Shown here: positions 1 to 6,617 of the stretch, piece by piece | How positions within the stretch are numbered: position 1 is the stretch's first letter | Layout of the letters: each line of letters begins with the position of its first letter | Origin: JALVDI01 sp039186435 | Lineage (GTDB): Bacteria > Myxococcota_A > Polyangia > Polyangiales > Houyiibacteriaceae | DNA: 8,979 nucleotides | Assembly: GCA_039186435.1 (NCBI GenBank) | Contig: JBCDAA010000370.1 | Span: forward strand, 1 to 8,979 | Direction: 5' to 3' | The notes under the pieces: generated by a model | What the model saw: the letters and a program-made list of their open reading frames with translations, nothing else | What the model was told of the DNA's origin: nothing | The model's database searches: none | Program-made: the position numbers and the translations under genes

Positions 1-125
1 ACCCACCTGTCGAACTTCTCGACGATGGCACGGTACTCGTACGACTGACCTACCTGGTCGAGACCGAAGGCGCAGCGCCAGAGGTGATGATCGTCCGCCA
101 CACGTTGGTGCCCGAGCGACTATGA
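1..125 (+). CDS. C-terminal fragment of an unidentified protein (5' end outside window)
   Basis: An open frame enters from the left edge (first full codon at base 3) and ends at TGA 123-125, giving about 40 residues that finish in IVRHTLVPERL. The other two plus-strand frames are broken by stops within the first 90 bases, and this frame favours G or C at the third codon position, as real genes nearby do. The fragment alternates hydrophobic and charged residues in a beta-strand-like way, with no recognisable motif. It ends 7 bases before the GTG of the glycosylase gene on the same strand, so the two are probably co-transcribed. No function can be assigned. Confidence 0.55.
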   Translation, partial: PPVELLDDGTVLVRLTYLVETEGAAPEVMIVRHTLVPERL

Positions 126-132
126 TCACGCG

Positions 133-708
133 GTGGCTCGGCGCTCCCTGAAGGTTCTTCTCGACGACATCGCGGACTGCACGATCTGCGCACCGGACAT
201 CGATCCGCGCCCGGTGGTGCAAGTAGGCTCCCGCGCGCGCATTGTAATCATTGGGCAAGCGCCCGGGCGCAAGGTGCACGAGAGCGGCGTTCCCTGGGAC
301 GACGTGAGCGGAAAGCGTCTTCGCAAATGGCTCGGCGTGAGCGACGAAGCGTTCTACGACCGCCAGCAGTTTGCCCTTATCCCGATGGGCTTTTGTTTCC
401 CTGGATCGGGGAAGAGCGGCGACCTGCCGCCTCGCCTCGAATGCGCACCCGCCTGGCACAAACCGCTCCTCGCAAGCCTTCGGCAGCTCAAGCTCACGCT
501 CTTGCTCGGGCAATACGCGCAGCAGCACTACCTTGCGCGCGAAGGCACCGTGACGGAACAGGTGCGGCAGTGGAAGAAAGACCTTCGCAAGGGTCTGCTT
601 GCGCTGCCTCACCCTTCGCCGCGAAGCCGCTGGACTCGTCAGCACCCGTGGTTCGAGGAAGAGGTCGTACCGGCGGCGCAGCGACGCGTGCGTCAAGCGC
701 TCCGGTAG
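133..708 (+). CDS. Uracil-DNA glycosylase superfamily protein, probable iron-sulfur type
   Basis: This 191-residue cytoplasmic protein belongs to the uracil-DNA glycosylase superfamily, whose members remove uracil from DNA to start base-excision repair. Seen in the sequence: motif GQAPG at residues 41-45, then VPWDD at 53-57, and HPSP at 160-163 near the C-terminus; these match the superfamily's two active-site loops. Four cysteines (C16, C19, C88, C104) have the CxxC plus two later Cys pattern that binds a 4Fe-4S cluster in family 4/5 enzymes. The length is typical of the compact bacterial members. GTG 133 is the only plausible start, because the frame has TGA codons at 85-90 and no clear Shine-Dalgarno site precedes it. 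The gene lies 7 bases after the upstream stop, suggesting translational coupling. Its 3' end overlaps the convergent phosphatase-fold gene by 16 bases. The superfamily call is firm; substrate activity is inferred. Confidence 0.88.
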   Translation: MARRSLKVLLDDIADCTICAPDIDPRPVVQVGSRARIVIIGQAPGRKVHESGVPWDDVSGKRLRKWLGVSDEAFYDRQQFALIPMGFCFPGSGKSGDLPPRLECAPAWHKPLLASLRQLKLTLLLGQYAQQHYLAREGTVTEQVRQWKKDLRKGLLALPHPSPRSRWTRQHPWFEEEVVPAAQRRVRQALR

Positions 709-1448
709 TCGACCACCAGCGGAAGGTGATCCGAGGGTTCGGTCATCGAGGGCAGCGGGGTTGCGCGCGAGAGTTTCGGTAGCGTTCCGGGGGAAGGCAG
801 AAACGCGTCGCGGGGAATGAGCAGGTAGTCGAGCTTACGGCAGCGCCCATTGATGTTCGCGGTGTCCCAGGGGCGCTGGCTTCGCGCGCTCAGCACGTAG
901 CCGCGTTCTTCGGCCGCTTGGATCACCACGCTTTCGGAAAGCGCGTTGAGATCCCCGCCAAGGATCGCGGGGCTGCGACGGAGGAAAGCACCGTCGATCA
1001 GTTCGAGAAGTTGCGCGCGGCCTCGATGGGCGTCGCGCGGCGTGTTTCGCGGTTCCCATGCGAGGTGGGTGCTCACAAAGGTCAGGGAGCCGAGGTCGGC
1101 GAGGAGCGCCAGCTGGTCGCCCGTCGCGTAGTGAAGGGTTCGCGTCTCACGCACGTCGAAGCGACTGCGGCGCACGAAGAGAGAGCTCCCCTCCGGCCGG
1201 CCTTGTCGCTGCGCATAGAACGCCGCGTGACCGCTCATCTGCGCTGCGAGGTCCTGATGGAGCGAGGGCTCCACCTCTTGGAGTGCGATGAGATCCGCGT
1301 CGATCTCGGCGAGGCGCGAGAGGATCAGCGGGCGACGATGGCCCGGGTCGAGAGCCTCCCGGGGGGAATCGGGATAGCGGTCGGTTTTGACGTACGCGTC
1401 GGCCAGGACATTCCAGGTCACGACGCGAAAGGAAGTGGTGTTTGTCAT
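693..1448 (-). CDS. Endonuclease/exonuclease/phosphatase (EEP) fold protein
   Basis: This 251-residue protein has the metal-dependent EEP fold shared by AP endonucleases, DNase I, sphingomyelinases and CCR4-type deadenylases. The conserved elements appear in order: TWN (N13), LQEVE (E58, metal ligand), STHL (H128), GGDLNA (D166, N168), KLDYLL (D207) and the terminal SDHLPL (D240, H241). These are the catalytic and metal-binding residues of the family. The TWNVLADAY opening and LQEVE resemble the CCR4/nocturnin-like branch, but the substrate (nucleic acid, nucleotide or phosphoester) cannot be told from sequence. No signal peptide is visible, so it is probably cytoplasmic. ATG at 1448 was chosen because the fold begins six residues later; the frame stays open for 106 more codons upstream, but that part is low-complexity Arg/Pro-rich and antisense to the next gene. 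The gene is divergent from the 1511 gene and overlaps the glycosylase stop. Confidence 0.9.
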   Translation of the reverse strand: MTNTTSFRVVTWNVLADAYVKTDRYPDSPREALDPGHRRPLILSRLAEIDADLIALQEVEPSLHQDLAAQMSGHAAFYAQRQGRPEGSSLFVRRSRFDVRETRTLHYATGDQLALLADLGSLTFVSTHLAWEPRNTPRDAHRGRAQLLELIDGAFLRRSPAILGGDLNALSESVVIQAAEERGYVLSARSQRPWDTANINGRCRKLDYLLIPRDAFLPSPGTLPKLSRATPLPSMTEPSDHLPLVVDYRSA

Positions 1449-1510
1449 GCCCCGAACCTGCCTACGCCGCGCGTTCCGCGACAGGACACGATTTCGGACA
1501 TACTCGGGCC
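1449..1510. promoter_or_regulatory. Divergent intergenic region with possible -10 element
   Basis: This 62-base gap separates two divergent starts (1448 minus, 1511 plus), so promoters for both should lie here or just inside the genes. On the plus strand CATACT at 1499-1504 is a 4/6 match to a sigma-70 -10 box and ends 6 bases before the ATG at 1511, which would place transcription start at or next to the start codon. No convincing -35 partner or Shine-Dalgarno site was found for that gene. On the minus strand a weak AGG lies about 9 bases before the ATG at 1448. Confidence 0.3.
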
Positions 1511-2476
1511 ATGGAGAGCGTTCCGCCCCACGGCTGCAGCTGGTCGCGCTGGCTCGACCTCTTGGTAGAGGCGCATGGAAGCTGGGCGGCGCTGGTCGAT
1601 GCGTTGATTCGGCGGGCCGGTTCGCAGGTCGATCTTCCGGAGGATCCGGGCTCGATCGAAAAGGGCATTCGCCGCCTTCGTACGCGGGGAAACGCGCCCG
1701 GCGGACAGTACGGTCGCTGGCTGCTTCGATTCTTTCGCGCGCCGGAATCGCTCGCGGCGACCGCACGCTGGATGGGGCAGTACCACTCGCGCTTTAGCGA
1801 CCTTCCGCTTTCGCTTAGGCGCTCGCAGCTTCTTCTTTGGGATCGGCCACCGGTGATCGAGTCGTCTCTCGCCGCGTGGATTCACCTAGGCATCGCGTCG
1901 GTGGAGCTCGCGGCCGGCAACGGAGAAGCCGCCGACGAGCGCCGACGTCTGGCCGCAAATCGCGCCAGCGATCCGGAGGTGCACCTAGAAGCCGCACTCC
2001 TCGACGCACGCCTTGCGCGCGATCGAAACGACCCGGAAGGGTCGACGCAGGCGCTTGAGCGCGCAGCGCGTCTGCTCGAGGAAGTCGACGCGGACGACTA
2101 CCGCGCGCGCCTTCTCGATCAGCAGGCGTACGGCGTCATTCGCGACGCGCAGGATCTGTCTCGGGCGCGCGATCTCTACGCGGCGATTCCGGAGACCACC
2201 GCGTTTTCGGCGTTTCGGCGTGCTCACGGCCTCGCGTACTGCGACTGGAAACTCGCGCGAAGCGGCGCCGCAGAGCAGGCCCGGCTTGCGGCGCGACACG
2301 CCGGAGACGCAGGGCTCCTTTCGTTTCGGGCAATGGCCCTCGAGCTTCTCGCCCACATCCTCGGCGAGGGCGCCGAAGCCGAAGAAGCCGAAGCCGAAGA
2401 AGCAAGGGCCCGCGCGGTCGCGATTCGCGCGCTACGAACGGCGACGCCAGAGGAACAAGAGCAGCCAGAGTCCTGA
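1511..2476 (+). CDS. Helix-rich cytoplasmic protein of unknown function, TPR-like
   Basis: I do not recognise this 321-residue protein. It has no signal peptide or membrane segment. Residues about 10-110 form a compact domain rich in Trp, Arg and Leu (for example WSRWLDLLVEAHG and WLLRFF). Residues about 120-290 are almost wholly helical with repeated Ala/Leu/Arg/Glu heptad-like patterns such as AALLDARLARDR and ALERAARLLEE, resembling a tetratricopeptide-type solenoid although no strict TPR consensus is met. The C-terminus has a perfect double AEAEE repeat (288-297) followed by a charged tail. ATG 1511 was chosen over an earlier in-frame ATG at 1442, because the latter would overlap the divergent gene's start and add an unstructured leader. 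The last 45 bases overlap the convergent haem-protein gene. A role as a scaffold or regulator is only a guess. Confidence 0.75.
   Translation: MESVPPHGCSWSRWLDLLVEAHGSWAALVDALIRRAGSQVDLPEDPGSIEKGIRRLRTRGNAPGGQYGRWLLRFFRAPESLAATARWMGQYHSRFSDLPLSLRRSQLLLWDRPPVIESSLAAWIHLGIASVELAAGNGEAADERRRLAANRASDPEVHLEAALLDARLARDRNDPEGSTQALERAARLLEEVDADDYRARLLDQQAYGVIRDAQDLSRARDLYAAIPETTAFSAFRRAHGLAYCDWKLARSGAAEQARLAARHAGDAGLLSFRAMALELLAHILGEGAEAEEAEAEEARARAVAIRALRTATPEEQEQPES
2372..2401 (+). repeat. Two tandem 15-bp units inside the 1511-2476 gene
   Basis: GCCGAAGCCGAAGAA occurs twice in perfect tandem (2372-2386 and 2387-2401), in frame, encoding AEAEE twice. It lies in a charged helical stretch close to the C-terminus and probably arose by slippage duplication. 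Confidence 0.85.
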
Positions 2477-5389
2477 CGCGCTTGAGGTCGAGGCCACCGC
2501 GCAGCCGCCGCCGCTCACCCCGCCTGGACCGCTGTCCGTGCCAGTGCCAACGTCGCGGACTCCCGCGTCGAGTCCTCCGTCCGGAAGGACCCCCGCATCG
2601 TCACCAGGCCCTGGCGGTGGCACTTCAATGCGCGGAATCGTGATCGGAGGACGGTCCGCGGGATCGGTTCCGTCATCGATCTCGTCACGGTCGCGCGCGC
2701 CATCTTCGTCGCGGTCGTAGGCCATGCGCGGTCCGCTTCCTGGCGGCGCGCAGGTAAAGGTCAGCACGTCTCCGTCGGCGAGCGCCGCGCGAAGGTCGTC
2801 GAGGGAGAGCGCGGCGTCGGCGCTTCGGTCGCTGTGAAAGAGACCGTCGTCTTCGAGGAGATAGCCACGGTCTTCGCCGCCGATCACGCCGCGTGCAATG
2901 AGGTCGCACTCGCGCGTCATCGTTCCGCCGGGCCACACCATCGTGGCGTTCGCGCGGGCCTGGAGGAGCGCCACGCGCGCCTCGGCGTCGGCGTCCGCTT
3001 CCGAACCGAGGCTCGCCTGCTGTCCCACGATCGGCGGCAGCGTCGCGTCGAAGGCCATCATGAACGCGACGATGTCATCCCGCTGCCGCGTCGACATCGA
3101 AAAGACCGTCGCGTGAAAGAAGCGGTCCACGGTGTCGATGCTGCCGTCGTGAAGGTAGCCAAAACCCCGGATCTGCGGCCCCATGCTGCCGAAGGGCGTC
3201 GAGTTGTCGATGAAGGGCACCGAAGGCATCCCGAACATCCCGACCTTTTGGTAGAGGTTGCGCAGGTGCGCGACCTTGAACTCCTGCGGTTCGTTCTCGA
3301 AGGTCGTGCGCCCATCCGAGCCGAAGAACCCGCCGCTTCGATCCAGGGTATGGCACCCGTCGCAGGTTGCCACCCCGTCAAAGCGCGGCGCGCCCGAGTC
3401 GGTGTGCCCGTAGAGGTCGCTTCCGCGTTGCTCGTCTTCCCGGAGCGAGTTGTCGAGCCGCCGGATCGGGTTCGGCGGATACATGATGCGCACCGCAAAC
3501 TCGGCGAAGCGACGCATCTCCGCTTCGGAAAGCTCTCCTTCGTCGCGCCCGAGCAGTCCGTCGAAGGCTTCGTTGAACGCGACAAAGGCTGCGATCTCAT
3601 CCATCGGGTCGCCACCGACGGTGCCGCCGGTGCGATCGCCGCGCCAGTGCATCGGTCCGTGATCGGCAAGGCCCCGGAGGCTCTGCGTCGTCATCGGTCC
3701 TTTCATCGGATGAAAGTCCGCGCCCGAGCCGACCGGTCCGCGCGGGTTCGGGTTCGACATCACGTTGCCGTCAGGGTTGCCGAGATCCCAGGCGAGGCCA
3801 TCGAGGTCGCCAAAGACATGACAGCTACCGCAGGCCGATTCGCCGTTGCTGGAGGTCGCGAGCGCGTCGTAGAGGATCGGCCGACCCACCACGGTGGCCT
3901 CATCTTCGGGCGTCGGCATGCGAAGGCGCCCGAGGAACGAACGATCACTGAGATCGATGGTGACGACGGTGTTGTCGAAACGGGTGAGCACGTAGAGACG
4001 GTTTCGCGCGTCGTCGACCACGAGACCGGTGGGGCCGCCGGGCCAGGGATCGCGAAGGTGGATCATGCGCTCGAGACCCGTTTCGAGGGTTCCGCCGTTG
4101 AGGCGACTCGCGTCGATGATGCCGATCGCCGACGAACCCATGGCCGCGACGTAGAGCGTTGCGCCGTCGGCAGAGAACGCGAGCGCCGTCGGCGTCGAGA
4201 GGGTGCGCCAGCGAACGTCGCTACTCGGCGTGCCCTCGTAGTCGATGTGGGGATTGAGGTGCACCGGCGTGACCGAGTCGCCGATGCGGGTGACGCGCGC
4301 TTCGTGAAGGTGACCGCGAACGGTCGAGGGCTGCCCGTCGCGAAGGCCGAGCGAACGAACAAACTCGCCAGGTCCTTCGAAGCGAACTTCGTTGCGCGCC
4401 TCGGTATTCGCCACGTAGACCTCACCGGATGTCGGGTGCACAGCCATCGCAAAAAGCGCGGTGCCGACTCCGTCGAAGCTTTCGACGAGCGCGGGTGGAT
4501 TGGCGTTGGCGTCGAGGGCAAAGACATCGTTGTCCGGAAGCTCGAAGCGCACCGCCGCACTCCAGTCGCGGCCGAGTTCGTCGAGCCAGGGTCCGCCCGC
4601 CGCATTCTGGCGGACGATGAGACCGACCTCCGGCGCGCCCGTTCCTTCGTGGTTCACGTTCGGGGCCGGCAAGCCGCCGGGGTACTCGGTGCCTTCGACG
4701 TTGCACGGGCCCTCTTCGCTACCGCCGTTGCAGACCGCGCCTTCGGCAACAGCAGTCGTGCGGTTTCCGGAGAGAAAGGTCGCGACGTAGACGCGCGATC
4801 CATCCGGTGAGACCGTGAGTGCGCGCGGGACGTCCCCGAAGAGCGTGAGGATGGAGAGGGCGGTGCCGTGGGTACCGCCGAGGTTCTCCGTATCGAAGAC
4901 CCAAACGTCTGCGCGTCCGACGCCTGGCGCGTTGTAGGCGCCGCGGGGATCGTCCGTGTTCTGACCCCGGTGCGCCGTGGTGATGAAGGCGCGGCGGTCC
5001 GTGCCCGCAAAGACGATGTCGCGCGGTTCGTCGCCCACCCAAAGAGTTCGAAGGACACGCGGCGGGCTCGCTTCGACGTCGACGATCGAAACGCTGTCGG
5101 AGAGGTGATTGACCACCCACACGCGTCCCGGCGACTCAACGGCGACCGCAACGGGTTCGAGGCCAACGCCCACGCTCGCGGCGATCGCGGGAACGTCGCC
5201 CGTGAGGTCAACGATTTCGAGGCGGTTGTCGGGCGTGTTGACGACGAAGAGACGCTCGCCATCGTCCGAGAGCGCCAGGGGCCGAACCTGGCCGGACTCA
5301 AAGTTCAAGAAGCTCGGCTGAGCGAACGCCGCAGCCGGAACGAGCGCTGCAAAGGGAAGTAACCGCGCAAAGGAAGCGAGTACGCGCAT
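2432..5389 (-). CDS. Exported beta-propeller / di-haem peroxidase-like protein with MYXO-CTERM tail
   Basis: This 985-residue protein has a Sec signal peptide (1-23, cleavage near AFA|QP). Residues about 35-490 hold seven YVTN-like propeller blades, recognisable by repeats such as LALSDDGERLFVVN, LTVSPDGSRVYVA and LAFSADGATLYVA. A di-haem cytochrome c peroxidase/MauG-like domain follows, with haem motifs CGSCH (520-524) and CDGCH (676-680) 156 residues apart, and PMKGPMTTQSLRG and HWRGD between them. A small two-Cys domain (about 800-885), a TSP3-like acidic segment (DRDEDGARDRDE, 891-911) and a Gly/Asp/Pro linker precede the tail: GGGC (C963), a hydrophobic stretch and RRRS. Such tails are processed by myxosortase and anchor proteins at the surface. 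ATG 5389 gives the natural signal peptide; an earlier in-frame start at 5425 would add 12 Arg-rich residues. It lies 65 bases after the VWA lipoprotein gene, probably in one operon. The haem fold is clear; the substrate is unknown. Confidence 0.9.
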   Translation of the reverse strand: MRVLASFARLLPFAALVPAAAFAQPSFLNFESGQVRPLALSDDGERLFVVNTPDNRLEIVDLTGDVPAIAASVGVGLEPVAVAVESPGRVWVVNHLSDSVSIVDVEASPPRVLRTLWVGDEPRDIVFAGTDRRAFITTAHRGQNTDDPRGAYNAPGVGRADVWVFDTENLGGTHGTALSILTLFGDVPRALTVSPDGSRVYVATFLSGNRTTAVAEGAVCNGGSEEGPCNVEGTEYPGGLPAPNVNHEGTGAPEVGLIVRQNAAGGPWLDELGRDWSAAVRFELPDNDVFALDANANPPALVESFDGVGTALFAMAVHPTSGEVYVANTEARNEVRFEGPGEFVRSLGLRDGQPSTVRGHLHEARVTRIGDSVTPVHLNPHIDYEGTPSSDVRWRTLSTPTALAFSADGATLYVAAMGSSAIGIIDASRLNGGTLETGLERMIHLRDPWPGGPTGLVVDDARNRLYVLTRFDNTVVTIDLSDRSFLGRLRMPTPEDEATVVGRPILYDALATSSNGESACGSCHVFGDLDGLAWDLGNPDGNVMSNPNPRGPVGSGADFHPMKGPMTTQSLRGLADHGPMHWRGDRTGGTVGGDPMDEIAAFVAFNEAFDGLLGRDEGELSEAEMRRFAEFAVRIMYPPNPIRRLDNSLREDEQRGSDLYGHTDSGAPRFDGVATCDGCHTLDRSGGFFGSDGRTTFENEPQEFKVAHLRNLYQKVGMFGMPSVPFIDNSTPFGSMGPQIRGFGYLHDGSIDTVDRFFHATVFSMSTRQRDDIVAFMMAFDATLPPIVGQQASLGSEADADAEARVALLQARANATMVWPGGTMTRECDLIARGVIGGEDRGYLLEDDGLFHSDRSADAALSLDDLRAALADGDVLTFTCAPPGSGPRMAYDRDEDGARDRDEIDDGTDPADRPPITIPRIEVPPPGPGDDAGVLPDGGLDAGVRDVGTGTDSGPGGVSGGGCAVASTSSASGLWLLLFLWRRRS

Positions 5390-5425
5390 GGTTCTAGAGT
5401 GGCGCGAACGCCGCAGACCCGCCAA

Positions 5426-5456
5426 AGAGAGTTTGGGGAGACCCTTTTTGCTCTCT
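5426..5456. other. Imperfect dyad between the VWA and haem-protein genes
   Basis: AGAGAG (5426-5431) and CTCTCT (5451-5456) can form a 6-bp outer stem, with GGG (5436-5438) and CCC (5442-5444) as a short inner stem and mismatched T/A-rich bulges between. The right arm overlaps the stop codon of the VWA gene. It could be a weak intercistronic hairpin, attenuating or protecting the mRNA, or a chance structure. It lacks the strong GC stem plus U-run of a proper terminator on the transcribed minus strand. Confidence 0.25.
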
Positions 5457-6477
5457 ACTCGACGGTCGCCGACGCCGAGATGGTCACGTCCAAACGGCCG
5501 GCACCGCGACGCCTTGGCAGCGTGATTCGCTCCGTCGAAAAGGGCGGCGGGCGGTTCGGGTCGCAGTTCGGTCCGAAGCCTTCGGCGTCAAACTCGTAGG
5601 TCAACGATCCCGATCCATTCGGGGTCATCGCTTCGACGGTCACCTCGTGCACACCCGCGCGCGCGGGGCTGCAGTAGCTGAGTAAATAGAAGCGCTGGGT
5701 GTAGCCAACAATACGCGCTGAGATCGTCTGAAAGGCCGCGGTCAGCGCGGAGGTGTCGTCGATCAAAACGTAGCCGCTCGAGGCGAGACGACCGAGCGAG
5801 GTTTCGTCGATCTCCGTACCGACACCGATCGCAAACGCCTCAAAGCCAGAGTCGTCGAGGCGCTGAAGCATGTCGTCTTCGGGGACACGCGCAGCGCGAT
5901 CGGTTCCGTCGGTGAAGACGACGAGCGTCCCAAAGCGAAGGGGCGTCGAGGCGTTGTTCAGCGCTTCGTCGAGCACATCGGACGCCGCGGCGACCGCGCC
6001 GTGAAGGTTGGTCGACGGATCCCGCGGACGAAAGGACGCAAGGCGCGCGATTCCGTTGGCCGTCGACCGGAAGGGCTGAATCGGATGGATTTCCTCGGAA
6101 CCATCAAACGCATAAACGGCGACCTTCTGGTAGCCCTCAAGCGACGATGAAAAGCTCTGCGCGGCCTCGACGATGCGCGGCACCTGATCGCTCTCCGTCA
6201 CGGAACCACTCATGTCGACGAGCAACAAGGTGTAGTGCTCCGCGGCGACCTCCGGGTTCACGATCGTCTGCTGACTTTCGCTCGCACTCACCAGCGCGCC
6301 ATCCTCGTAGATCGCAAAATCGGTCGCTGCGAGACCCGGCACTGGCTCCCCCCCGCGGGTGTCCACGGTGAAGAAGACGGCAACGTTGCTCGGTCGCTGA
6401 AACGCTGCGTCGATCTTGGTGAGCTGCAAACCTGCGCAGCCGGTGAGGGCTAACATCGTGAGTAGCAATCGGGTCAC
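5455..6477 (-). CDS. VWA-domain lipoprotein
   Basis: This 340-residue protein starts with a lipoprotein signal: hydrophobic MTRLLLTMLA and lipobox LTGC, with C14 as the lipidated residue. Ala at +2 would favour outer-membrane sorting by the E. coli rule. Residues about 30-75 (VPGLAATDFAIYEDG) resemble the short beta domain preceding VWA in the 'VWFA-related Acidobacterial' family. The VWA domain (about 82-260) has a complete MIDAS metal site: DMSGS (D88, S90, S92), T156 in PSTNLHGA and D190 in FTDGTD. A C-terminal beta-rich part contains two cysteines (YCSPA, PNCDP) that may form a disulfide. VWA domains usually mediate metal-dependent protein binding. The GTG start at 6477 was chosen because it gives the correct lipoprotein n-region. 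It is upstream of, and probably co-transcribed with, the haem-protein gene, and divergent from the TPR/PEGA gene. Its binding partner is unknown. Confidence 0.9.
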   Translation of the reverse strand: MTRLLLTMLALTGCAGLQLTKIDAAFQRPSNVAVFFTVDTRGGEPVPGLAATDFAIYEDGALVSASESQQTIVNPEVAAEHYTLLLVDMSGSVTESDQVPRIVEAAQSFSSSLEGYQKVAVYAFDGSEEIHPIQPFRSTANGIARLASFRPRDPSTNLHGAVAAASDVLDEALNNASTPLRFGTLVVFTDGTDRAARVPEDDMLQRLDDSGFEAFAIGVGTEIDETSLGRLASSGYVLIDDTSALTAAFQTISARIVGYTQRFYLLSYCSPARAGVHEVTVEAMTPNGSGSLTYEFDAEGFGPNCDPNRPPPFSTERITLPRRRGAGRLDVTISASATVE

Positions 6478-6617
6478 GGCAGGGTCGTAGCACAGTCCCT
6501 CCGCAGCGCGTGTCAGGCTTCGCCGTGCGTTCGCGGAGACGGCTGGAGCAACGCGAGAGCATGTTCAGATCGCGCCCCATCCGCGACTCTGTCCTCCCGT
6601 GGTACCGTTGGTCCGCC
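6478..6617. promoter_or_regulatory. Divergent promoter region between envelope operons
   Basis: This 140-base gap lies between the divergent VWA lipoprotein (6477, minus) and TPR/PEGA (6618, plus) starts and must supply promoters for both units. For the minus strand, CTGACA (plus coordinates 6511-6516) and TGCTAC (6487-6492) are spaced by 18 bases like a sigma-70 -35/-10 pair. This would start transcription only a few bases before the GTG, giving a near-leaderless mRNA. For the plus strand, TACCGT (6603-6608) is a weak -10 candidate with no clear -35. These are visual matches only. Confidence 0.35.

Noticed and set aside
918..1568. 216-residue plus-strand open frame across the EEP gene
   Set aside because: It is in-register antisense to the EEP gene, which has all the family's catalytic motifs; the plus frame shows none.
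1449..1766. N-terminal extension of the EEP protein by 106 residues
   Set aside because: The extension is Arg/Pro/Ser-rich, lacks any fold and would overlap the divergent gene by about 250 bases. The family's first beta strand begins right after the ATG at 1448.
2834..4810. 658-residue plus-strand open frame inside the haem-protein gene
   Set aside because: It is codon-in-register antisense to the real gene. Its stops would need the sense codons TTA, CTA or TCA, which are rare at this GC content, so it stays open by composition. The product is rich in Arg, His, Val and Ala and has no recognisable domain.
5399..5599. 66-residue plus-strand open frame over the VWA/haem-protein gap
   Set aside because: Most of it is antisense to the VWA C-terminus, it has no ribosome site and its composition is not protein-like.
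6499..6538. Inverted repeat CTCCGC...GCGGAG in the divergent promoter region as an operator
   Set aside because: The arms are only 6 bp, separated by 28 bases, with no extension; this is expected by chance in GC-rich DNA.
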